From NCBI RefSeq assembly GCF_002113375.1, contig NZ_NEHO01000008.1, forward strand, positions 1 to 41,368: 41,368 nt of DNA, read 5' to 3'. The notes under the pieces are model-generated. The model worked only from the letters and a program-made list of their open reading frames with translations. It searched no databases and was not told the DNA's origin. Positions 18,647 through 27,228 of the stretch are shown piece by piece. This DNA comes from Pseudomonas sp. R37(2017) (GTDB lineage: Bacteria > Pseudomonadota > Gammaproteobacteria > Pseudomonadales > Pseudomonadaceae). Each line of letters begins with the position of its first letter. Positions within the stretch are counted from its first letter, which is position 1. The translations under genes and the position numbers were made by a program.

Positions 18647-19336
18647 TCACAATTCGGCGGCTTTGATGCCGACCGACCAGTGTTTTTCCAGATAGCGCAG
18701 CACCAGCAAGGACAGGCTGGTGAGCATCAGGTACAGCGCCGCCACCGTGAGGAAAAACGTGAATGGTTCGTGTGTGGCATCCGCTGCGTTCTTGGCTTTG
18801 AACATCATGTCTTGCAGGCCGATCACCGAGATCAGCGCGGTGGATTTGGTCAGCACCAGCCAATTGTTGGTGAACCCGGGAATGGCGAAACGAATCATCT
18901 GTGGCACCAGAATTCGCCAGAACACCTGCGCACCGCCCATGCCATAGGCCACGCCAGCTTCGGCCTGGCCCTTGGGGATCGCCATGAAGGCGCCGCGAAA
19001 GGTTTCCGAGAGATAGGCGCCAAAAATGAAGCCCATGGTGCAGACGCCGGCGATGAAGGGATTGATGTCTATGTAGCGGGTGTAACCGAGTGCCAGGGCA
19101 ATGCGGTTCACCAGGTCCTGGCCGCCGTAGAAGATCAGCAGGATCAACACTAGGTCGGGAATGCCGCGAATCAGGGTGGTGTAGCTTTCCCCGAGCATGG
19201 CCAGCCATTTGAGCGGCGACAAGCGAAAGGCCGCGCCGATCAGGCCCAGGGTAATCGCCAGGGACATGGAGGTCAGCGCCAGGTTTATGGTCAGCCAGGC
19301 GCCATCGAGAATGCTCGATCCGTAGCCGTGGAGCAT
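18647..19336 (-). CDS. Polar amino-acid ABC transporter permease (HisQ-like)
   Basis: The 229-residue permease has the EAA motif (QAEAGVAYGMGGAQVFWRIL) and the usual five membrane segments. I chose the ATG at 19336 (MLHGYGSSILDGAW) because TTGAGGAA precedes it; an in-frame ATG at 19423 would add 29 residues that do not resemble the family. About 100 bp separate it from the binding-protein gene, and that gap can fold into GC-rich hairpins, which would explain lower permease expression. Confidence 0.92.
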   Translation of the reverse strand: MLHGYGSSILDGAWLTINLALTSMSLAITLGLIGAAFRLSPLKWLAMLGESYTTLIRGIPDLVLILLIFYGGQDLVNRIALALGYTRYIDINPFIAGVCTMGFIFGAYLSETFRGAFMAIPKGQAEAGVAYGMGGAQVFWRILVPQMIRFAIPGFTNNWLVLTKSTALISVIGLQDMMFKAKNAADATHEPFTFFLTVAALYLMLTSLSLLVLRYLEKHWSVGIKAAEL

Positions 19337-19439
19337 GATGAAGTTCCTCAAGCGAGCGCCGCGAGGCGCGCAAGACAAGCCCCGGGTGACGCCGGCACGG
19401 GCCGACGTCGGGGCTGGGGTCAACGGGCAGGGTTAAGGC

Positions 19440-20216
19440 TTACTCGCCGTAGATATCGAACGCGAAGTACCTGGCCATCACTTGCTGGTACTTGCCGTTG
19501 GCGCGAATGGCGTCGATCGCGGCACTCAGGCGCGCAACGTTGGCACTGTCGCCTTTGCGCACGGCGATCCCGGCGCCCCGGCCGAAGTATTTCGGGTCGT
19601 TGATGTCTGGCCCTGTCAGTGCGAAGCCCTGGCCAGCCGGTGTCTTGATGAAGCTCTCGTCGGTGTTGACGATGTCGGCGAGGGTGGCGTCCAGACGACC
19701 CGAGGCCAGGTCGAGGAACGCCTCATTCTGCGAGCCGTAACGCACCACGACGACACCGGCTTTTTCCAGTTGCTCGGTGGCAAAGCGATCGTAGGTCGAG
19801 GAGCGTTGCACGCCGAGTTTCTTGCCCTTGAGGTCCACCGCAGGGTCATTGATCACGCTGCCGGCCTTCATCGCGAACTTGCCCGGTGTGTGGTAGTACT
19901 TTTTGCTGAAGTCCACGGACTTCATCCGGTCTTCGGTGATGGACATCGACGACAGCACGGCATCGATCTTGCGCACCTTGAGCGACGGGATCATGCCGTC
20001 GAACTCCTGAATGACCCACTCGCACTTGACCTTCATTTCTTCGCACAAGGCGTTGCCGATGTCGTAATCGAAACCGCTGACGTTGCCCTCGGGTGTCTTG
20101 AAGGAGAAGGGCGGGTAGGCGGCTTCGATACCGATACGCAGGCTGTCTTCGTCGGCGTGTGCCAGAAAGCTGAAAGCGCACAGCGCCAGAGCACCTAGAA
20201 GTTCTGTCTTGTTCAT
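19440..20216 (-). CDS. Periplasmic polar amino-acid binding protein (ABC system 1)
   Basis: The 258-residue protein has a signal peptide (residues 1-20, ending FLAHA) and the type II solute-binding fold: RIGIEAAYPPFSFKTPEGNVSGFDYDIGNALCEEM is the signature region, as in LAO/HisJ/ArtJ proteins. The Asp/Arg residues that bind the amino-acid backbone appear to be present. I chose the ATG at 20216 over one at 20327 because GGGAG lies before it and the signal peptide then starts correctly. It is the first gene of transporter 1. Confidence 0.92.
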   Translation of the reverse strand: MNKTELLGALALCAFSFLAHADEDSLRIGIEAAYPPFSFKTPEGNVSGFDYDIGNALCEEMKVKCEWVIQEFDGMIPSLKVRKIDAVLSSMSITEDRMKSVDFSKKYYHTPGKFAMKAGSVINDPAVDLKGKKLGVQRSSTYDRFATEQLEKAGVVVVRYGSQNEAFLDLASGRLDATLADIVNTDESFIKTPAGQGFALTGPDINDPKYFGRGAGIAVRKGDSANVARLSAAIDAIRANGKYQQVMARYFAFDIYGE

Positions 20217-20542
20217 GTTGTTGACTCCCTGGAGGGCGTTGGAGGGGAACGGCTGCCCGCCATCCGGGTTGGCGCGGTGGATCACTCCTGTGATCGGCGG
20301 GACTATAAATGACACAACAAAAATCAATAATCAAGATAACTGAAAAAAAACATATCAGTCCCGGGCGTGACAAAGCGCACCAATGGTGTGGGCATTAGCG
20401 AGCGGTTTTGTGGGGGGGCGTAAGGCTGTTCAACTGTAGGAGCGAGCATGCTCGCGATGGTCGTCAACGATAACGCGGGGCATCAGGTTACCCCGTGTCG
20501 TTCAGGCGACCATCGCGAGCATGCTCGCTCCTACAGGGGGTA
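20217..20542. other. Promoter region of ABC system 1, with REPIN 2
   Basis: The gap between the binding-protein start and the stop of the SDR gene has no coding sequence. It holds a short palindrome GATCAC-TCCT-GTGATC at 20280-20295, an AT-rich stretch at 20305-20355 likely to hold the promoter, and the REPIN at 20434-20536 next to the SDR gene end. Confidence 0.5.
20434..20536. repeat. REPIN 2, nearly perfect
   Basis: Left arm from CTGTAGGAGCGAGCATGC and right arm to GCATGCTCGCTCCTACAG form a perfect inverted repeat of 30 bp around a ~43-bp spacer that shares the CAACGATAACGCG core with REPIN 1. It lies between the SDR gene and ABC system 1 and can act as a 3' mRNA boundary. Confidence 0.9.
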
Positions 20543-21331
20543 TCAGTGGCTGGAGCGAATGGCGCCGCCATCGATCAACAGGTTCTGTCCGGTCAGGTAG
20601 CCGGCATGGCTGCTGCAAACGAAGGCACACAGCGCACCGAATTCCTCGGGCGTGCCGAAGCGCCTGGCGGGGATTTCGCGACGGCATTCCTCAAGGAACG
20701 CCTCACCGTCTTGCCCCGACTCCTGGGCGGCGGCGATCAGGTTGTCACGCAGTCGATCGGTGTCGAACGAGCCCGGCTGCAGGTTGTTGATCGTCACATT
20801 GCGGTTGGCGATGTTGTCTTGCCGGGCAAGCCCGGCGATGAACCCCGTCAGGCCACTGCGGGCGCCATTGGACAGGCCCAGGCTTTCGATAGGGGACTTC
20901 ACGGCACTGGACGTGATGTTGATGATCCGGCCAAAACCCCGTGCCGCCATGCCGTCTACCGTTGCCTTGATCAATTCGATGGGGGTCAGCATGTTGGCGT
21001 CCAGCGCCTTGAGCCAGGCATCGCGATTCCATTCGCGAAAATCCCCGGGGGGAGGGCCTCCGGCGTTATTGATCAGGATATCGAAATGCTCATGGGCCTT
21101 GAGCGCTGCCGTTCGCCCCTCGGGCGTGGAAATGTCTCCGGCCACGGCGATGACCGTCACTTCAGGGTTTATCGCCCTGAGTTGACGGGCCGTTTCATTG
21201 AGCGTGTGTTCGCCCCGTGCGGTGATCACCACGTTCACGCCTTCGCGTACGAGTGCCTGTGCGCAGGCTTTGCCCAGGCCTTTGCTGGCGGCGCACACCA
21301 GCGCCCAGCGTCCTGCAATTCCAAGATTCAC
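20543..21331 (-). CDS. SDR family oxidoreductase-like protein lacking the YxxxK motif
   Basis: The 262-residue protein has the Rossmann NAD(P) site (CAASKGLGKACA, residues 13-24), NNAGG (88-92) and the TSS strand (140-142). Where SDRs have Tyr-x3-Lys it has SNGAR (Ser154, Arg158). Related pseudomonad and proteobacterial SDRs share LSNGAR(S/A)GLTGF and GGPPPGDF, so this is a subfamily and not a damaged gene. The start is GTG at 21331 after AGGA. It lies downstream of the fused ABC gene on the same strand. Whether it catalyses a redox reaction with other residues is unknown. Confidence 0.85.
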   Translation of the reverse strand: MNLGIAGRWALVCAASKGLGKACAQALVREGVNVVITARGEHTLNETARQLRAINPEVTVIAVAGDISTPEGRTAALKAHEHFDILINNAGGPPPGDFREWNRDAWLKALDANMLTPIELIKATVDGMAARGFGRIINITSSAVKSPIESLGLSNGARSGLTGFIAGLARQDNIANRNVTINNLQPGSFDTDRLRDNLIAAAQESGQDGEAFLEECRREIPARRFGTPEEFGALCAFVCSSHAGYLTGQNLLIDGGAIRSSH

Positions 21332-21377
21332 GCGTGTGTTCCTGACAGAAAGAAACCCAGGGAAAGTCGTTGCCCGG

Positions 21378-22925
21378 TCATGCGTGATCCACCGCTGCGG
21401 ACAGGTTTGGCGATCGGGCTTCGATACCCATGAAGCGCCGCACCCGTTCTCCTACGGCATCGCAGCGTATGGTTTCAGGTGCGGCATCGAGTTGAATATT
21501 GCCGTTTTCCATGAAGATCACCCGATCGGAGATCGACATGGCGAAGTCCATTTCGTGGGTCACGATCAGCATGGTCATGCCTTCCTTCGCGAGGTCGCGA
21601 ATCACGTTGAGCACGTCATTGACCAGTTCCGGGTCGAGGGCCGAAGTCGGCTCGTCGAACAGCATGATCTGCGGTTCCATCGCCAGGGCACGGGCGATCG
21701 CCACCCGTTGTTGCTGCCCGCCGGAGAGTTGGTGCGGGTACTTGTGGGCATGGGCCAGCAGGCCGACCTTGTCCAGCAGCGCATAGGCACGATGTTCACT
21801 CAGCTCGCCCGGCTGGCCGTGGTAACGCGGCGCCAGCGTGACGTTGTCGAGAATGGTGCGGTGCGGGAACAGGTTGAAGTTCTGGAACACCATGCCGATG
21901 TGCCGTACGCCTTTGCGCAGGCGGGAGCTGTTGGGTTTGTCCGACGCCTCGATGAATTTTTCGCCGAACAACAGAATGTCGCCGGTATCGATGCTTTCCA
22001 GTCCGTTGACCGTGCGGATCAGCGAAGTCTTGCCGGAGCCGGATGGCCCGATGATCGAGACCACCTGGCCGTAATCGACATTCAGGTCGATACCCAGCAG
22101 CACCTTGTGCGTGCCATAGCTCTTCTGGATGTTGTTCAGTTGCAGGATGGGCGTTGTGTTGTTGCAGGCGGCCTTGCGCGCCGTGTCGGGCAACGCTTCG
22201 GCGCTGGCCTTGAACCTGGCGATGGTGGCGGCGTCGAGTGTGTGCGGCTTGCGGAAGTTCAGGTCCAGGTAGCGCTCCAGGCGCTGCAGGAAGTAGCCGA
22301 ACACGGTGACGATCAACACGTAGTAGACGCCTACCGCCGCCAGGGTCTCCATGACCAGGAAGTTGGTGGCATAGAGGCGTTGGCCGACCGTGAGGATTTC
22401 AGTCAGGGAGATGACCGAGACCAGCGATGTCAGCTTGACCACCGTGATGTATTCATTGATCAGCGTGGGCAGAGAAATGCGGAACGCCTGGGGGATCACG
22501 ATCAGGCGTTGCATGCCGAACAGGCCGACACCCAGCGCGCGCCCGGCCTCCCTTTGGCCCTTGGCCACGGAGATCAGGCCGCCACGATGGATTTCCGCCA
22601 TGTACGCAGCTTCCGTCACCACCAGGGCCAGCAAGCCTGCGTAGAAGGGGTTGGACAGAATCGGTCCGCTGCCGGGAAACAGTTGCGGCAGGTTGTAGAC
22701 GAACACCACCAGCACCAGCAACGGGATGCTGCGGAAGAACCAGATGTAGACCGCAGCGGGAATGCGCAGCAAGGGCGATTGGGACAGCTTGGCCGTGGCC
22801 AGGACAAACCCCAGCAGCATGCCGATGAACCAGGCCAGGGCACTGAGCTGGATCACCGTGACGCAGGCATTCCAGAAGTCCGGCAGGGAGAACAGGGAAA
22901 GGAAATACGACCAATCGAATTGCAT
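21378..22925 (-). CDS. Fused amino-acid ABC permease/ATP-binding protein
   Basis: Residues 1-225 are a HisM-type permease with an EAA loop (EAGRALGVGLFGMQRLIVIP). A linker of about 35 residues leads to a complete ATPase (from ~residue 259): Walker A GPSGSGKT (293-300), signature LSGGQQQR, Walker [15 protein letters not shown], switch His in VTHEMDFA. Such fusions are known for some pseudomonad amino-acid transporters. The partner binding protein is encoded at 22990-23784, 64 bp upstream. GAGGTG precedes the ATG. The fusion probably works as a homodimer, since no second permease is encoded here. Confidence 0.9.
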   Translation of the reverse strand: MQFDWSYFLSLFSLPDFWNACVTVIQLSALAWFIGMLLGFVLATAKLSQSPLLRIPAAVYIWFFRSIPLLVLVVFVYNLPQLFPGSGPILSNPFYAGLLALVVTEAAYMAEIHRGGLISVAKGQREAGRALGVGLFGMQRLIVIPQAFRISLPTLINEYITVVKLTSLVSVISLTEILTVGQRLYATNFLVMETLAAVGVYYVLIVTVFGYFLQRLERYLDLNFRKPHTLDAATIARFKASAEALPDTARKAACNNTTPILQLNNIQKSYGTHKVLLGIDLNVDYGQVVSIIGPSGSGKTSLIRTVNGLESIDTGDILLFGEKFIEASDKPNSSRLRKGVRHIGMVFQNFNLFPHRTILDNVTLAPRYHGQPGELSEHRAYALLDKVGLLAHAHKYPHQLSGGQQQRVAIARALAMEPQIMLFDEPTSALDPELVNDVLNVIRDLAKEGMTMLIVTHEMDFAMSISDRVIFMENGNIQLDAAPETIRCDAVGERVRRFMGIEARSPNLSAAVDHA

Positions 22926-22989
22926 GGGACACCTCGATCTGCCGCCCCGGTGCAGGGGCGGCAGATAACCAGACTACTGGGACAGGTTC

Positions 22990-23784
22990 TTAGTTGGCCG
23001 TCGGTTCTTCCAAGCCATATTTCTTGAGGATTGCGGCATATTCTCCGCTCTTTTTCGTTTCCTCGAAGGCCTTTTGCACGGCCTGGTAGGTTTGCTCGTT
23101 ACCTTTCTTGACGAAGATGCCCAGGGTTTGCTGATAGATCGGATGCTCGGTGGTGATCACGACCCGGCCGTTGGTCTTTTCCGCGATCATTTTTGCCGCG
23201 CCGGCGATTTCGACCTGGGCCTGGATGTTTTTGGACAGCAGGGCCTGGGTCACTTCAGGGGCCGAAGGGTACTCGCTGACGGTGATGGCGCCTTTGTTGT
23301 TCGGCACGCAGTATTCGTCGGACAGCTTCCTGAATTCCTTGACCCAGGTCGTGCCCTGTTCCAGGCCCAGCTTCAAGCCACACAGGTCTTCAGGCTTCTT
23401 CGCATTGATCTCGCTGCCGTTGGGCACCATGACCGCGGCGCCGGTGTTGGCGTAGGCGATGGTCTGGGCTTGAGTCTGGCGCTCCGGCGTGATGTACATG
23501 CCGGAAATGACTGCGTCGTACTTGCCGGAGTTCAGGCCCAGGATCAGGCTCGGGAACTTGGTGTCGACGAACTCGACATTGGCGTTCATGTGTTTGGCCA
23601 GCGCCGTTGCCAGCTCGGGGTCCGAGCCCACTACATTCTTGTCCTTGTCGTAGGATTCGAAAGGCGGGTAGGTGATTTCCATGCCGACCTTGAACGTGTC
23701 TGTCGCGGCCATGCTCATCGAGGCAGCGAACATGCCGGCTGCCAATACGGCCAGGCTCACCAGGTTTTTCTTGTTGTTTTTCAT
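22990..23784 (-). CDS. Periplasmic polar amino-acid binding protein (ABC system 2)
   Basis: The 264-residue protein has a signal peptide (residues 1-26, ending SMSMA) and the family 3 solute-binding signature (VGMEITYPPFESYDKDKNVVGSD). Two Cys residues (in EDLCGLKLG and DEYCVPNN) may form a disulfide. The ATG at 23784 (MKNNKKN) follows GGAG; an upstream in-frame start at 24192 lies in the next gene's shadow and is rejected. It is expected to feed the fused permease-ATPase. Confidence 0.92.
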   Translation of the reverse strand: MKNNKKNLVSLAVLAAGMFAASMSMAATDTFKVGMEITYPPFESYDKDKNVVGSDPELATALAKHMNANVEFVDTKFPSLILGLNSGKYDAVISGMYITPERQTQAQTIAYANTGAAVMVPNGSEINAKKPEDLCGLKLGLEQGTTWVKEFRKLSDEYCVPNNKGAITVSEYPSAPEVTQALLSKNIQAQVEIAGAAKMIAEKTNGRVVITTEHPIYQQTLGIFVKKGNEQTYQAVQKAFEETKKSGEYAAILKKYGLEEPTAN

Positions 23785-23828
23785 TTTTCCGACTCCGGCG
23801 TAGGTAGGGGGTTGGCTGAAAACTTCAA

Positions 23829-24899
23829 TCAGGACGGTTGCGCCTGATTTTTCAAATGTCCGAAACTGGCGGGCTTGCGTGCCTTGCCTGGCAGCTGAAC
23901 GTCCCCGTTGGCCACCCTCTGGCGCAGATACTGATAGGTCTGCAGCGCCTGGCCATACATGTGTTCGCCGATGGTGATCTCTTCGTAGTCGTTGCCTGCC
24001 TCGGCGAAGCCGGGCAGCGGTTTGATCTGGGTGTGATAGTCGCAGGCATAAAACAGCGGGAAGGAATAGCGTTCCTCCTTCACGCTGCGCACCCGGTGCG
24101 CGGTGGCAACGAATGCACCTGCGGTCATCACCTCCAGCATGTCGCCGATGTTGACCACAAAGGCATCGGCAATCGGTGGTGCATCGATCCATTGTCCGAG
24201 ATTGTTCATCACCTCGAGGCCGGGTTTATCGGCCAGGAGGATGGTGAAGCACTCGTAATCAGTATGGGCGCCAAGCCCCGGTGCGTCATGGGCGGCACCG
24301 TCGTAGGGGTAGTGGATCAGGCGCAGCTTGGATGGCGGACGGGTGACCAGGCTGTCGAAGTAGTTTTCTTCCAGGCCCAGGGTCAGGGCGAAGCCGCCGA
24401 ACAGGCGCCGGCCCAGGGCGAAGATCGCTTCATAGTAGGCCTGTACCGACGCCTTGAAGCCTGCCAGTTGCGGCCAGTCGTTGGGCCCCAGCAACGGAGT
24501 GTTGGCCAGCACCAGTGGGTCATCGGCCGGGACTTCAAAGCCGACGTCGAAGGCTTCCTTGTGGTCCGGCTTGCCTTTGGAATAGACCTCTTCGCCCTCG
24601 GGCACAAAGCCCTTGTGGGTTTGCGACGTGCCGATGTAGTGGCGCATCTTGGTGTCGAGGGGCTGGTCGAAGAAGTCCTTGGCCGCCTTGCGCAGGTTGG
24701 CGATCAGTTGCGGGTCGATACCGTGATGGGTGATATAGAGGAACCCGACTTCGCTGGCGGCGCGCCCCAATTGTTCGGCCACGGCCAGGCGGTGTTCCAG
24801 TTCAAAACTGAACAGACCGGCGATGTTGATCACCGGGATGCTGTTGAAGTTGGCTTTGTGTGTGTCAGTGCTGGCGCTGTTGTTTTTATTGTCAGGCAT
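23829..24899 (-). CDS. Isopenicillin N synthase-like 2-oxoglutarate/Fe(II) dioxygenase
   Basis: The 356-residue protein has the N-terminal DIOX_N region and a jelly-roll core with the iron triad H212/D214 (in HTDYECF) and H268 (in AHRV), and the RxS motif RYS (277-279) that binds 2-oxoglutarate or the substrate carboxylate. It is cytoplasmic. I chose the ATG at 24899 because an earlier in-frame start (24989) would lie inside the upstream gene. It lies 14 bp after the TIM-barrel gene and 44 bp before the binding-protein gene, so it is probably part of the same catabolic operon and oxidises the imported compound. Confidence 0.88.
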   Translation of the reverse strand: MPDNKNNSASTDTHKANFNSIPVINIAGLFSFELEHRLAVAEQLGRAASEVGFLYITHHGIDPQLIANLRKAAKDFFDQPLDTKMRHYIGTSQTHKGFVPEGEEVYSKGKPDHKEAFDVGFEVPADDPLVLANTPLLGPNDWPQLAGFKASVQAYYEAIFALGRRLFGGFALTLGLEENYFDSLVTRPPSKLRLIHYPYDGAAHDAPGLGAHTDYECFTILLADKPGLEVMNNLGQWIDAPPIADAFVVNIGDMLEVMTAGAFVATAHRVRSVKEERYSFPLFYACDYHTQIKPLPGFAEAGNDYEEITIGEHMYGQALQTYQYLRQRVANGDVQLPGKARKPASFGHLKNQAQPS

Positions 24900-24913
24900 G
24901 ACGCATCGGCTCC

Positions 24914-25765
24914 CTAAGGATGGCTTGAGTGGTGGAAACGCTCGAAGTGTTCGCGCTCGGTCTGGCCCATCCACACGTTCAATGACCACAGGTCGGCGAC
25001 CGGGACATTGGTGAAGGGCAAATGATGCAGGTAGCCGTCGGCGCCGAATTCCGGGGTCAGGGTGCTGACCTGATAACCGCGGGCCTGCTGCGAGCGCCAG
25101 ATGCTTTCCCAGTGCTGCTGATGGAAGGCCAGTTCTTTTGCATACTCGGGTGCCGCCGGGTGCGGAACCTGCGGACCCTGGTCGTAGCCGACCCGGGCCT
25201 GGATATGGTGAACCCGCTCGATGAAAGCGCTGAGGTCATCGGCCGGGTCATTCAACAGACGCTCGCAGGTCACGACCCAATGGCTGATGTCACTGGTGAA
25301 CAACAGATCGGGCAATTGCCGGATCAACTCCAGGGTCACCCAGGGGTTGAACAGCGAACGCGAGCGGTGGGTTTCGAAACTGCAGACCTGGCCGTGCTTG
25401 CGCGCCAGATCCAGCGCCTGGCCAAAAAACTCCACTTGTTGCGGCAAGGACCAGCGGTCGTTGCCCGCCAGTACGTTGACGAAGCGTGGACCGAGTTCGG
25501 CGGCCCAGGCGAGTTTTTGCTCCAGGTCATTGAGATGCACGGCAGGCGTTGCCGACTGGTCCGGAAGCACGTCGTACGCGGTGAAGACTGTACTGATATA
25601 ACCCAGGCGATTGGCCTGGAGAAAGGCGCCAAACTCGGCCCGTTCACGGGCGTCCAGTGGCAGGCGTGCCTCCATGCCATCAAAGCCCGCTTGCAGCATC
25701 TCCTCGAGTGCCTGAGCCTTGCTGGCGGTGTAACCCCACAGCGTGCGAAAAATTTCCAGCTTCAT
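24914..25765 (-). CDS. Sugar phosphate isomerase/epimerase family TIM-barrel protein
   Basis: The 283-residue product has the AP endonuclease-2-like TIM barrel: [10 protein letters not shown], the metal-binding His/Glu/Asp residues around [16 protein letters not shown] and the late EFGADGYLH block (Glu). This fold includes xylose isomerases, hydroxypyruvate isomerases and epimerases acting on diverse small molecules, so the substrate cannot be named. It is the first gene of the minus-strand region; the promoter is probably in 25766-25900. Confidence 0.85.
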   Translation of the reverse strand: MKLEIFRTLWGYTASKAQALEEMLQAGFDGMEARLPLDARERAEFGAFLQANRLGYISTVFTAYDVLPDQSATPAVHLNDLEQKLAWAAELGPRFVNVLAGNDRWSLPQQVEFFGQALDLARKHGQVCSFETHRSRSLFNPWVTLELIRQLPDLLFTSDISHWVVTCERLLNDPADDLSAFIERVHHIQARVGYDQGPQVPHPAAPEYAKELAFHQQHWESIWRSQQARGYQVSTLTPEFGADGYLHHLPFTNVPVADLWSLNVWMGQTEREHFERFHHSSHP

Positions 25766-26301
25766 CGGTGATCCTCAAAAATCCCAGGGCCTACTGCAAA
25801 AGCACTTCGACGGTGCCAGCCTGTCGAGGCTGGTTCGCTGTGGAGCCGATGTTAGGCACAGGCCGAGTGACGAAAGAATCCGAAAGTTCAAATGAATACT
25901 TCAGACTTTTATCAACGAATAGCTGGCTATCTATCCCGCGTACGAGGATGGATTTTGCTGGCGAATATTTGTCTACGTTGGGTATTAGCGAGGGGTGCCG
26001 GTATTACGACATCATTTTGAAGACTGCCAAGCGACATTGCGTTGCGAGGGGGTACGCGGTCCTGCCTTTGTTCTGCTTTTTTGTAGGAGCGGGTGCCCGC
26101 TTGCGGCATGCTCGCGATGGACGTCAACGATAACGCGTGCTGCCTGAATGCCCGCGTTGTCCTGGCGTGCATCGCGAGCATGCTCGCTCCTACAGGGAAA
26201 CGGGTTCAATTGCGATCAAGCTAGCCAGCAGACCGGTCGCTTTGGCCTTGGCTGTTGCCTGCAAGCCACTCGGATTCGAGAAAGGGGAAGGCTCGTCCCG
26301 G
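25766..26301. other. 536-bp intergenic region with REPIN 3
   Basis: No gene is seen. The part near 25766-25920 is the presumed promoter of the catabolic operon, with an AT-rich stretch around 25875-25920. The 26082-26197 part is a REPIN. The remaining bases carry no recognisable feature. Confidence 0.5.
26082..26197. repeat. REPIN 3, with an irregular left arm
   Basis: The right arm GAGCATGCTCGCTCCTACAG and inner GGACGTCAACGATAACGCG are as in REPIN 1. The left arm starts TGTAGGAGCGGGTGCCCGC and continues TTGCGGCATGCTCGCGATGG, so an extra GC-rich block separates the outer end from the inner arm; it looks like two REP variants joined. Confidence 0.8.
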
Positions 26302-27228
26302 TCACTCCTGCTGCGCCTGATCGTCCGGCACTTCTTTCCAACTGTCATCCGGGTCGAAGCTTTTCATCGCTTTCGCCAGTTTTTCCCCATCGGGCCCCAG
26401 GTCTTTCTCGAACACCTGTCCCTCATGGCTGATCATGAAACTCATCACCCCGGTGTCGTCGTATTTCGCCGGCCAGGCGATCAGTGCAAAGCCCCGGCTC
26501 ATCTTGTCACCGATGAGGTAGCTGTAGGCGCCACCCGGGGCCGAAGGACCCTGGCCATGCAGGATGCGGAAGCGGTATCCATGCCATTCTTCGTCGGCGA
26601 CGGCTTTGCCGAACGAAGGCCCCAGCGGGCTGATCTGGTCGCTGTCGTCCTCCACCCAATAGAGTCCGTCGTGCTTGCCGGGGGTGCTGACGATTTTCTG
26701 CGCATATTCGAGCGCGCCGTCACCGTCACGATCGACGGACGCGTAGTCCATCTGGGCATCGTGATAGGCCAGCACCGATTGCACGGCGGCCAGTTCATTG
26801 CGGCCGATTCGACGGGTGCGGATTTCGGCACTGCCGGCCTTCAAGTCGAAGCGCCAACCGCTGGCGTCTTTCGTCATGGGGATGGGCAGTGTCCAGTTAT
26901 CCTTGCCAACCGCCAGGATTGCCTTGCGCTCGCTGGCGTTTTCAATGTGATGTTGCTCGCGGTATTGCTGCAAGAACGCATCCACATCTTCGCGCTGTAC
27001 GCCTTCACGGGGAATGTAGCTGTGCCAGTCGCTGCCCAGCAGCTCGGTCAGGCGGGCCTGGTCGGAGTGATCCGTGCCCAGTGCTTCGACGAAGGCTTCT
27101 GCGGCCTTTTCCGGTGTTGGAAAGGCCTCCTGCGCCGTCGCCATGCATGACCACACCAAGCCGGCTGCTATCGCAAGGACCTGTGGGAGCAAGCCCGTCA
27201 GTCCCTTCACACGCGGATGATTGTTCAA
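26302..27228 (-). CDS. DUF2950 family exported protein
   Basis: The 308-residue protein has a signal peptide (ending MATAQ, residues ~1-33) followed by FPTPEKAAEAFVEAL and the conserved late block GGAYSYLIGDKMSRGFALIAWPAKYDDTGVM of DUF2950. The start is TTG at 27228, overlapping the DUF3300 stop by TTGA, with GGGGGG upstream; a GTG seven codons in is an alternative. It is the second gene of the DUF3300-DUF2950 pair, a recurrent arrangement in Proteobacteria. Function unknown; probably periplasmic. Confidence 0.88.
   Translation of the reverse strand: MNNHPRVKGLTGLLPQVLAIAAGLVWSCMATAQEAFPTPEKAAEAFVEALGTDHSDQARLTELLGSDWHSYIPREGVQREDVDAFLQQYREQHHIENASERKAILAVGKDNWTLPIPMTKDASGWRFDLKAGSAEIRTRRIGRNELAAVQSVLAYHDAQMDYASVDRDGDGALEYAQKIVSTPGKHDGLYWVEDDSDQISPLGPSFGKAVADEEWHGYRFRILHGQGPSAPGGAYSYLIGDKMSRGFALIAWPAKYDDTGVMSFMISHEGQVFEKDLGPDGEKLAKAMKSFDPDDSWKEVPDDQAQQE

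Noticed and set aside
19362..19425. GC-rich hairpins between the binding-protein and permease genes as a terminator
   Set aside because: There is no T-tract, and the genes must be cotranscribed at least in part; a processing or attenuation role is possible but not shown.
20280..20295. GATCAC-TCCT-GTGATC as an RpiR operator
   Set aside because: It is a short palindrome with no second copy upstream of the other operon at 25766, so there is no support for linking it to RpiR.
23829..24989. Earlier start at 24989 for the dioxygenase gene
   Set aside because: It would overlap the upstream TIM-barrel gene by 76 bp and add 30 residues unlike the family.
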